Assembly: GCA_012513595.1 (NCBI GenBank)
Contig: JAAZBY010000596.1
Span: forward strand, 1 to 5,381
Reading direction: 5' to 3'
From: Chloroflexota bacterium
GTDB taxonomy: Bacteria; Chloroflexota; Anaerolineae; UBA1429
Length of the DNA: 5,381 nucleotides
Position 1 is the stretch's first letter; the number at the start of each line of letters is the position of its first letter. Of the stretch, positions 1 through 5,381 are shown piece after piece. A program made the position numbers and the translations under genes. The notes below the pieces were generated by a model. That model had not been told where the DNA came from, made no database searches, and was given only the letters and a program-made list of their open reading frames with translations.

Positions 1-65
1 AAACGCACGTCAAGCCCGTACCTGGCAGGGCGCAGAACCGTGTGCCAATCGTCGCTTTGTGGTCT

Positions 66-415
66 GGACGGTTGCCGAGGTCACCAGCCGGGTGAGACGG
101 TCCAGGCACCCCCGAGACGATCTGTAACCACGAAGAGCACGAAAGACACGAACAGGATAGGACCGGATTGGAGTGGATCGGGTGGGAGAGGCCCGACACG
201 CGAACGGCGACGGGCACCCGCCGGACTGTCTTGTCGCTCTCACCTCTCCGAATGTCCTCGCATTCGTGCTTTTCGTGCCTTTCGTGGTTTCATATCCCTC
301 TTCCCGCGAAGCGCTTCGTCGACGACTCGGACAAGCACCGGCGCTGGCCTGGAGACCGCGCCCCGGCCGACAGTTGACAAACGTCGTACCGCAATCGGGA
401 CGGTTGCCGAGGTCA
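66..415. repeat. 18-base direct repeat pair, 66-83 and 398-415
   Basis: The 18-mer GGACGGTTGCCGAGGTCA occurs exactly at 66-83 and again at 398-415, in the same orientation and 332 bases apart. Identity stops cleanly at both ends, though a few bases upstream (CAATCG) also recur. The pair brackets the inverted-repeat element at 126-290. It could be a remnant of a local duplication, the ends of a decayed element, or a repeated functional site upstream of the first gene. Nothing in the sequence decides between these. Confidence 0.6.
126..290. repeat. Inverted-repeat (MITE-like) intergenic element with CACGAA-type arms
   Basis: The left arm at 126-153 and the reverse complement of the right arm at about 263-290 agree at 23 of 28 positions. 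Each arm is built of about three short units of the form CACGAA plus purines, opening with AACCACGAA. The arms enclose about 110 bases with no convincing gene. CACGAA-rich inverted intergenic repeats of this look are, from general experience, frequent in genomes of several environmental phyla, where they form long hairpins. No transposase or target-site duplication is visible here, so mobility is inference only. Confidence 0.55.
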
Positions 416-427
416 TCGAGGGATAGT

Positions 428-475
428 CAGCCAGACCGGCCTGCCGGGGTGGGGGATACCCACAGAACCTGGCTG
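428..475 (+). other. Predicted three-way-junction RNA fold in the leader of the first gene
   Basis: On the plus strand CAGCCAG (428-434) can pair with CTGGCTG (469-475) as a 7-bp closing stem. Inside it sit two hairpins: CCGG 436-439 with 444-447 (4 bp, CCTG loop), and GTGGG 449-453 with CCCAC 459-463 (5 bp, GGATA loop). AGAAC at 464-468 stays unpaired. The fold lies 70 bases before the start codon, where a leader regulator would sit. The stretch 425-441 loosely resembles the cobalamin B12 box, but only with an inserted base and a mismatch, and no matching aptamer core was found upstream. GC-rich DNA yields chance stems, so this is tentative. Confidence 0.25.
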
Positions 476-534
476 GGAAAGCAGGGCTTTGGCGGCTACT
501 GGTACGGAACGCTCAGAGCTGTCCGTCCCAACTC

Positions 535-544
535 GAGGAGGAGG
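535..544 (+). promoter_or_regulatory. Strong ribosome binding site of the first gene
   Basis: GAGGAGGAGG runs directly up to tandem ATG codons at 545 and 548. The core GAGGAG at 535-540 leaves 4 bases to the first ATG and 7 to the second, so initiation at 548 is slightly better spaced. The two starts differ by one Met. The site rejects a longer reading that begins at 173, because residues upstream of 545 are low-quality and the signal peptide starts here. Confidence 0.8.
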
Positions 545-2407
545 ATGATGAAGAGATTCATGCTGGCACTGATGATGGCGGTCACGGCGGGAGCCGCGGC
601 TCAGGACTCGTGGGAGGCGCGCCGGGAGCGCCTGGGCAGTCGCGAGGAGCCCTACCGGATCCTGGTGGACAAGGTCCTCAGCCTCAGCAACCAGTGGGTC
701 ATGACCGCGGAGCATGTGGCCGAGATCAAGGCGGCCGGTTTCAATGTGGTGGTGCCCCGTATCGGCGCCGATGACAATGCCCGGGTGGAACGTGTGGCGC
801 GGCTGGCCGAGGCGCAGAGCATGTTCTACATGCCCTGGATCCGCGGCACCATCGTCGAGAAGGGCGACCCGAAGCTGCGCGTCACCGACGCCCGGGGACG
901 CTGCGGTGAGCTGGGCAGCCCGAACGCCGACGCCCTGTGGGACTACTGGCGCGACCGCATCCTGTTCTATGCCAGGCTCTCGCGGGAGGTCCCCGCGGTC
1001 ATGGGTGTCTTCCTGGACTTCGAGAATTACGACCCCGGCGCCATCGGCGGGGGCATGTGCTATGCCCTCTCGTACGATGAGCCGGTGCTGCAGCGCTTTG
1101 CCGCGACCCAGGGTGTGCCCCTGCCCGACCCGCTGCCCAAGGACCGCGCGGCCTGGCTGGCTGAACAGAACCTGACCGAGCCTTTCCGAGACTACCAGGT
1201 CACCCAGTGGCGGAACCGTGCACGGGAGCTGCGCGCGGCCGTGGATGCCCTCAACCCGCGCTTCCAGTTCGTGGTCTACCCGGCCAGCCACTCGCTGTTC
1301 ATCCAGGAGGCGGTCTGGCGCGAGTGGCACACCCGACAGGCGCCCCTGATCATGGCCGAGGTCGACACCTACTGGCGCCGCGAGTTCGAGCTGGAGGCCG
1401 CTCTGGAGAATGTGCGCAAGGTCGTGGTGAACCGCCGGGCGGAACTGGACAAGGTGGACCCCGCAATCCGCTACATGGCCGGCCTGGACCCGGTGGTGGC
1501 CGGCGCCAACCCGGAGTTCGAGGGCAAGAGCGCGGTGCTGGGGGCCGAGCTGACGCATGGCTACTGGGTGTTCTACGAGGGGCCCGAGTATGCCACCACC
1601 CACAAGGACTACTTCGCCTGGTTCCGTCGGGCCAATGACCTGATTGCACGGCAGGACTACGCGCTCTGGCGCCAGCCGGCAGAGACGCCGAACCCCATGG
1701 CCGCCCAGATCAGCCAGGCCGCCATGCGGGTGGCCGGGGCCAACCTGGTGCCCTTCTCAGCAGAGGACGTGCCGGAAGAGGCACTCCATCAGGTCTTCAC
1801 CCACCGCCCTGGCGCAACCTACCAAGTGCTGTTGGAGAAGGGCGAGCGCCTGACCGGTGAGCTGATCGCCCTCCAGCACGCTCACCACACCACCTCGAAT
1901 GTGGCCGTCATCGTGTCCCCGTCAGGGCAGACCCTGGCCATCGTGCAGGCCGCGGCCGGCCAGAAGGCGCCGATTGACCTGGTGGCGCCGGAGCGCGGGG
2001 TCTACGGCATCTCGGTCACCTGCAGCGGCGCCAAAGGACAGCTCAGGATCACCAACCGCTACGTCTGCCTGGCCGGGCCGCGGCTGACGCTGGCGGAGAA
2101 GCAGCCGCCGGCGTACCTGGCCCCCCGCGCCGGGGCCGCGGAAATCGCCCTCAAGGTGGCGGGACAGGGAGCGGGCGAGCACCTGGACGTGACGTTCAAA
2201 ACTCCCGACGGCGCGGTGGCCTTCAGCGGCAATACCCGCGACGCCGACGACCTCATGACCGTGGACGTGCGCGCCGCAACGGGCGGCAGGCGTTCCGCCT
2301 GGTCGCTGGAATTGACGAACGCGGTCGAGGACATCAGCCTCGACCTGCACGGCTGCGAGCCCCGGCTGGCCACCCATCCCGGTCGCCTGCTCATCAGCGC
2401 GGATTGA
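545..2407 (+). CDS. Secreted TIM-barrel-like protein with C-terminal beta modules, function unknown
   Basis: 620 residues from ATG 545 (619 from ATG 548). The N-terminus (MMKRFMLALMMAVTAGAAAQ) is a signal peptide with a likely cut near residue 19, so the protein is exported. Residues about 30-375 alternate strands and helices as in a TIM barrel: FNVVVPRIG (66-74), MFYMPW (93-98), GVFLDFENY (154-162), MAEVDTYW (270-277) and GAELTHGYWVFYEG (333-346). Acidic residues at the predicted strand ends (D158, E160, E272, D274, E335, E345) would suit a glycoside-hydrolase-like active site, but I cannot name a family. Residues about 400-510 and 515-620 are strand-rich with few helices and look like one or two beta-sandwich domains, of the sort used for binding or packing. 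The product may act on polysaccharide outside the cytoplasm; that is inference. No partner gene adjoins it; the next gene starts 207 bases downstream. The reading frame is intact and well supported by GC-rich codon use. Confidence 0.88.
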   Translation: MMKRFMLALMMAVTAGAAAQDSWEARRERLGSREEPYRILVDKVLSLSNQWVMTAEHVAEIKAAGFNVVVPRIGADDNARVERVARLAEAQSMFYMPWIRGTIVEKGDPKLRVTDARGRCGELGSPNADALWDYWRDRILFYARLSREVPAVMGVFLDFENYDPGAIGGGMCYALSYDEPVLQRFAATQGVPLPDPLPKDRAAWLAEQNLTEPFRDYQVTQWRNRARELRAAVDALNPRFQFVVYPASHSLFIQEAVWREWHTRQAPLIMAEVDTYWRREFELEAALENVRKVVVNRRAELDKVDPAIRYMAGLDPVVAGANPEFEGKSAVLGAELTHGYWVFYEGPEYATTHKDYFAWFRRANDLIARQDYALWRQPAETPNPMAAQISQAAMRVAGANLVPFSAEDVPEEALHQVFTHRPGATYQVLLEKGERLTGELIALQHAHHTTSNVAVIVSPSGQTLAIVQAAAGQKAPIDLVAPERGVYGISVTCSGAKGQLRITNRYVCLAGPRLTLAEKQPPAYLAPRAGAAEIALKVAGQGAGEHLDVTFKTPDGAVAFSGNTRDADDLMTVDVRAATGGRRSAWSLELTNAVEDISLDLHGCEPRLATHPGRLLISAD

Positions 2408-2517
2408 CCGAGAACCCGTGCTCGAGCCCGTCCGCCGCCGTTCACCGCTCACCTGGTCACCCTGAAGGGGTGCCAGAACCGGACGTTCGAACAGCCCCGC
2501 CCCCGGCGGCCTGGCGA

Positions 2518-2546
2518 TTGCATCGCCGGAGCGCCGCGGGTATGGT
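2518..2546 (+). promoter_or_regulatory. Candidate promoter for the membrane/radical SAM gene
   Basis: TTGCAT at 2518-2523 and TATGGT at 2541-2546 are separated by 17 bases. The -10 matches the sigma-70 consensus at 4 of 6 positions but the -35 only at TTG. Transcription would begin near 2553, giving a leader of about 60 bases before ATG 2615. It is one of the few AT-leaning spots between the genes. Weak evidence in an unknown host. Confidence 0.25.
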
Positions 2547-2614
2547 GAACACCAGGGGTTCGGGCGTACGCCGTGGACCCGTCGTCACCATCGACAAGGG
2601 GGTACCTCCCGGCG

Positions 2615-4402
2615 ATGTGGAGTTCCCTGGCAAGCGCTTTCCTGGCGGGCCTGTGTGCGGGGCCGGTGTGTGTGCTGCACTGCGGCGCGCTGCATCTCGG
2701 CTACCTGGGTCGACACGCCGCGGCGCCATCGCGGCGCCTGGCGGGCCTGGGCGCCCTGTGGCTGGCGGGTCGGCTCCTGGCCTACCTCGCGGTCGGCCTG
2801 GCCATCGGCCTGGTGACGGCCTCGAGCCTGCCGTTGCCGGCGCCCTGGTGCCTGAGTCTGGCGGCGGGCCTGGTCCTCCTGGTCTCGGCGGCCGTCCCGG
2901 CGGGCCGTGGCGACGGCTGCGCCTGCCGCGGTGGGCCACTCGTGGCCGCCGGCGGCGCCGTCACGATGGGGCTCCTCTCGGGCCTGGCACCCTGCCCGCC
3001 GCTCCTGGCGGCGGGCTTCCTGGCCGGTGCCTCGCGTGGGCCCGCAGCGGCGATGCTGACCCTGGGTGCATTCTTCGCCGGCTCGTCGCTGGTCCTGCTC
3101 CCGACTGTCTTCGGGCTGAGTCTCCTGCCGTCCTCCTGGCGGCGTGGACTGCGCCTGCCAGGGCGCTGTCTGACGGTCCTGGCCGCCGTGGTGGTGCTGT
3201 CGACCGGCGTGCGGCAACTGCGGGCAGCCGCGGCCGACCCCGTCGCGGCGGGCGTCGACACACCGCCGGCCGTGTCCCCTGCCCCGGACGCCGTCGCCGA
3301 CCCGCCGCCGGCGGCGGCCGGCACACGGCCGCTCTTCGCCAAGGAGCGCCTGCGCGAGCTGCTCAGCCTGGCCCGCGTGCGCGACCTCGGGCTGTCGCTC
3401 CAGGAGGCCCGGTACTACCGCACCATGCCCGATGGCCGGGTGCAGTGCCGGCTCTGCCCGCGCGGCTGCGTCCTGGCCGAGGGTGAACGCGGTGTGTGCC
3501 GGGTCCGCGCCCATGTCGACGGCAGACTCCGGGCCCTGACCTACGCCCTGCCGGTGGCCCTGCGGGCCGACCCGATCGAGAAGAAGCCGCTCTACCACAT
3601 GCTGCCCGGCTCGACGGCGCTCTCGGTCGCCACGGTCGGCTGTAACTCGGGCTGCGTGTTCTGCCAGAACTACGAGATCAGCCAGGCCTCACCGGAAGAC
3701 GTCCCGCGACGGCATATCCCGCCACAGGCCGTGGTGGCGGCGGCCGTCCAGCGCGGCGACGCCGGCATCGCCTACACCTACACCGAGCCGACCGTCTTCT
3801 TCGAGTACATGCTCGAAACCGCCCGCCTCGCGAAGGCCGAAGGCCTGCGCAACTACTGGATCACCTGCGGCCAGATCCAGGAGGAGCCCCTGCGGGAACT
3901 CTGCCAGGTCCTCGACGGCGCCAATGTCGACCTCAAGGGCTTCAGCGATGACTTCTACGTGACCTACTGCGACCAGCGCCTGGCGCCGGTCCTGCGCACC
4001 CTGCGCATCCTGCGGCGCGAGGGCGTCCATGTCGAGGTCACCAACCTGGTCATCCCCGGCGCCAATGACGACCCGGACATGGTGCGTGCCATGTGCCGCT
4101 GGATCCGCCAGGAACTCGGCCGTGAGACCCCCCTGCACCTCAGCGCCTTCCACCCCGCCTACAAGCTCACCCGCACCCCGCCGACGCCGGTGTCGACCCT
4201 GGTGCGACTGCGCGACGTGGCCCGTGAAGAGGGCCTGAAGCACGTCTACATCGGCAATGCCGCGGTCGAGGGCGCCGGCGATACCGCCTGCCCGGCCTGC
4301 GGCCGGGCCGTCGTGCGCCGGTCGGGCTACCTCGTCACGAGCAACCGCCTCGAGAAAGGCCGCTGCCCATCCTGCCAGGCCGCCCTGAGCGGCGTGTGGT
4401 GA
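2615..4402 (+). CDS. amrS: Fusion: CcdA/DsbD-like membrane domain plus AmmeMemoRadiSam radical SAM enzyme (AmrS)
   Basis: 595 residues from ATG 2615. An in-frame GTG at 2573 would add 14 residues but is not better supported; AAGGGGG at 2596-2602 is the only Shine-Dalgarno-like run before 2615. Residues 5-200 hold about six hydrophobic segments, with C19-V-L-H-C23 in the first and GLAPCPPLL (C127) in the fourth, as in the CcdA/DsbD/UreH-like transporter superfamily. A Pro/Ala-rich linker spans about 204-237. Residues about 265-595 are a full-length AmrS (family members are about 330-340 residues). Features there are the N-terminal Cys set C278, C281, C285 and C295; the radical SAM triad CNSGCVFC (C343, C347, C350; CX3CX2C) that binds a 4Fe-4S cluster and SAM; AYTYTEPTVFFEY; NVDLKGFSDDFY; HLSAFHPAYKL; and a C-terminal zinc-ribbon-like CPAC...CPSC (C559, C562, C584, C587). 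The AmrS substrate is not established; relatives include glycyl-radical-enzyme activases. The usual partners, Memo and AMMECR1 proteins, are not in the window. The radical SAM half must be cytoplasmic, which places both termini of the membrane domain inside. Confidence 0.92.
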   Translation: MWSSLASAFLAGLCAGPVCVLHCGALHLGYLGRHAAAPSRRLAGLGALWLAGRLLAYLAVGLAIGLVTASSLPLPAPWCLSLAAGLVLLVSAAVPAGRGDGCACRGGPLVAAGGAVTMGLLSGLAPCPPLLAAGFLAGASRGPAAAMLTLGAFFAGSSLVLLPTVFGLSLLPSSWRRGLRLPGRCLTVLAAVVVLSTGVRQLRAAAADPVAAGVDTPPAVSPAPDAVADPPPAAAGTRPLFAKERLRELLSLARVRDLGLSLQEARYYRTMPDGRVQCRLCPRGCVLAEGERGVCRVRAHVDGRLRALTYALPVALRADPIEKKPLYHMLPGSTALSVATVGCNSGCVFCQNYEISQASPEDVPRRHIPPQAVVAAAVQRGDAGIAYTYTEPTVFFEYMLETARLAKAEGLRNYWITCGQIQEEPLRELCQVLDGANVDLKGFSDDFYVTYCDQRLAPVLRTLRILRREGVHVEVTNLVIPGANDDPDMVRAMCRWIRQELGRETPLHLSAFHPAYKLTRTPPTPVSTLVRLRDVAREEGLKHVYIGNAAVEGAGDTACPACGRAVVRRSGYLVTSNRLEKGRCPSCQAALSGVW

Positions 4403-4478
4403 CGCTATTCTCATCCACAGCGCCGAGGGTGCGGCCTGCCTGCCGGAACGCATCGAGGGGGTGCGGCGTCAGCGCGGG

Positions 4479-4589
4479 ATCGAGCGACGGAACGTGCTGA
4501 CCGGCGGCGAGGACCCGGCGGCGTCCATCTTCAGCGTCATCCACCGCCTCCGCCTCGATGGCCTGGCCTTCCTGCGGGTCAACGTGGAA
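4479..4589 (+). pseudogene. Possible relic of an IS66-family transposase C-terminus
   Basis: The frame here reads IERRNVLTGGEDPAAS, then IFSVIHRLRLDGLAFLR. This resembles the IS66 transposase C-terminal pattern, in which R-K-N-W-L-F-x-G-S is followed by an A-A-x-x-Y-S-L helix and then G-x-x-P-x-x-Y-L-R. The typical D-N-x-x-E-R-A segment upstream is missing and the downstream match fades after 4589, so at most a fragment survives. The frame itself is open from 4398 to 4757, but the remainder looks like no known protein and has no good ribosome binding site. It could also be a chance resemblance. Confidence 0.35.
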
Positions 4590-4770
4590 GCCCAACGACC
4601 TGGCGGGCATCGACCCAAACGCGAACCGCCTGGAGCCATGACAGCGGCCTCCAGGACAGCCCGTCAAAGCTCGAAACGCCTCGCGTTGCCGAGACAGGAG
4701 GATCTTCGCGTGCCGAGAAGAGCGCAGCCCCCCCTTGACTTCAGTAAGGAACTCTGACCCCGATGGCCCT
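4590..4770. other. Intergenic DNA between the transposase-like relic and the CRISPR array
   Basis: No gene, RNA or clear terminator is recognisable. Composition drops somewhat in GC near 4733-4757. As the leader-distal flank of the array it was checked for a further worn repeat about 37 bases left of 4771; none was found, so the array appears to end at 4771. Confidence 0.5.
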
Positions 4771-4805
4771 GCTTCAACGGGCCGCGCCCGCGGGGGCGCG
4801 GAAAG
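4771..4805 (-). repeat. Degenerate leader-distal terminal CRISPR repeat
   Basis: This copy is 35 rather than 37 bases. It has a T-to-C change and one G lost in the AATGGGG part, and one G lost from the central G run. Terminal repeats at the old end of an array commonly decay because they are never copied during spacer acquisition. Its state therefore supports the minus-strand orientation of the array. Confidence 0.85.
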
Positions 4806-5063
4806 TCCTCGCCGCCAAGGCCAGCGCCGCGGTTCTGCGCCTGCTTCAATGGGGCCGCGCCCGCGGGGGGCGCGGAAAGCCGCGAGGTCCGCGCGGACCT
4901 CTCTGGCCGTATCGGTGGCTTCAATGGGGCCGCGCCCGCGGGGGGCGCGGAAAGCCTGGCCGGGACCCCTTCTGGTGCGGCAATTCTCTGCTTCAATGGG
5001 GCCGCGCCCGCGGGGGGCGCGGAAAGGGCTTAAGGTGAAGTACTACAACGACGGGGCCGTGCC

Positions 5064-5161
5064 GCTTCAATGGGGCCGCGCCCGCGGGGGGCGCGGCGGC
5101 AGGTGGTGAGGGCGATCAGGGCCGGCCGGAATGGGGCCGCGCCCGCGGGGGGCGCGGAAAG
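5064..5161 (-). repeat. Abnormal CRISPR unit: two altered repeats around a 24-base spacer
   Basis: The repeat at 5064-5100 has its last four bases AAAG replaced by CGGC. The repeat at 5125-5161 has three changes at its other end (GCTTCA reads GCCGGA at 5125-5130). Only 24 bases lie between, against 35-38 elsewhere. The repeat cores are intact; just the edges facing this spacer differ. In the likely crRNA orientation the handle for this spacer would read ATTCCGGC instead of ATTGAAGC. Confidence 0.85.
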
Positions 5162-5381
5162 GCCCAACGGCGGCGGGGCGTACGGCGGCACTCTCACGCT
5201 TCAATGGGGCCGCGCCCGCGGGGGGCGCGGAAAGACAGACCCTGCCGCAATCCTCGCGGCGCGGGCCGCAGCTTCAATGGGGCCGCGCCCGCGGGGGGCG
5301 CGGAAAGCGCGGCTATGATCTCCGTCGATAAAGACCATGTCCAGGCTTCAATGGGGCCGCGCCCGCGGGGGGCGCGGAAAG

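Larger units (their letters stand above)
4771..5381 (-). CRISPR. CRISPR array, nine repeats and eight spacers, continuing past the right edge
   Basis: The 37-base repeats (36 if the constant leading G is excluded) lie at 4771-4805, 4843-4879, 4918-4954, 4990-5026, 5064-5100, 5125-5161, 5198-5234, 5271-5307 and 5345-5381. Spacers 1-8 are 37, 38, 35, 37, 24, 36, 36 and 37 bases, all different. Six repeats are identical and three are altered. On the minus strand each repeat begins CTTTCCGCG and ends CCCCATTGAAGC. Its centre folds as CCGCGCCC paired with GGGCGCGG (8 bp, 5-base loop), and the terminal ATTGAAGC matches the common type I/III crRNA 5' handle. This, and the worn repeat at the left end, put the leader to the right and transcription leftward. 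No cas gene or leader is in view. The long GC-rich stem repeat fits class 1 systems, but the subtype cannot be fixed from the repeat alone. The final repeat ends exactly at the window edge, so the array probably goes on. Confidence 0.96.

Noticed and set aside
1..90. A possible c-di-GMP (GEMM) riboswitch, prompted by GGTTGCCG and GCGCAGAACC
   Set aside because: The conserved GEMM core and paired stems could not be laid out; the similarity is a few short words only.
307..318. A 12-base palindrome CGAAGCGCTTCG
   Set aside because: Short palindromes of this kind arise by chance in GC-rich DNA and nothing nearby gives it a role.
374..402. TTGACA at 374-379 as a promoter -35
   Set aside because: No acceptable -10 lies 16-18 bases downstream (the sequence there is GGGACG-like).
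173..544. A longer N-terminus for the first gene starting at 173
   Set aside because: It runs through the inverted-repeat element, whereas a strong Shine-Dalgarno and a clear signal peptide begin at 545.
413..1603. A 396-codon minus-strand frame
   Set aside because: It mirrors the exported protein gene; its translation shows no domain, and long antisense frames are expected at this GC content.
2458..2472. A CACCC/GGGTG hairpin after the first gene as a terminator
   Set aside because: The stem is only 5 bp with no following T run.
2404..3486. A 360-codon plus-strand frame and long minus-strand frames over 2585-3598
   Set aside because: They are Gly/Pro/Arg-rich shadows of the membrane/radical SAM gene, whose own frame has conserved motifs throughout.
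4735..5331. Several plus-strand open frames with repeated GPRPRGAR or WGRARGGRG peptides
   Set aside because: They are the CRISPR repeat read in different frames; the repeat lacks stop codons, and the unique segments are spacers.

Overview
This is a very GC-rich bacterial window holding two complete plus-strand genes, a stretch of decayed or structured non-coding DNA, and one end of a CRISPR array. No rRNA, tRNA or taxon marker is present. High GC, spaced genes, an inverted CACGAA-type intergenic repeat and a secreted TIM-barrel protein of no recognised family would suit an uncultured soil or sediment lineage, for example in the Planctomycetes/PVC neighbourhood. That placement is inference only.

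Layout: 1-544 is non-coding. It carries an 18-base direct repeat (66-83 and 398-415) flanking an inverted-repeat element (126-290), and a predicted three-way-junction RNA fold (428-475) in the leader of the first gene. 545-2407 encodes a 620-residue exported protein with a TIM-barrel-like region followed by beta-rich modules. 2408-2614 is a spacer with a possible promoter. 2615-4402 encodes a 595-residue fusion: an N-terminal six-helix membrane domain of the CcdA/DsbD/UreH-like kind, a Pro/Ala linker, and a complete AmmeMemoRadiSam-type radical SAM enzyme (AmrS). 4403-4770 has no intact gene but includes a short stretch resembling the C-terminus of an IS66 transposase. 4771-5381 is a CRISPR array of nine repeats and eight spacers that runs out of the right edge.

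The array is most likely read right to left. In that orientation each repeat ends in ATTGAAGC, and the worn repeat at the left is the old, leader-distal end. Leader and any cas genes should therefore lie to the right, outside the window. One unit is abnormal (short spacer with both adjoining repeat ends altered), and one spacer encodes a peptide typical of class I methyltransferases.

The two genes are not obviously one operon: 207 bases separate them. The most unusual item is the membrane-anchored AmrS. If the membrane half moves electrons or a metal, it could supply or localise the radical SAM half, but nothing in the window proves this.
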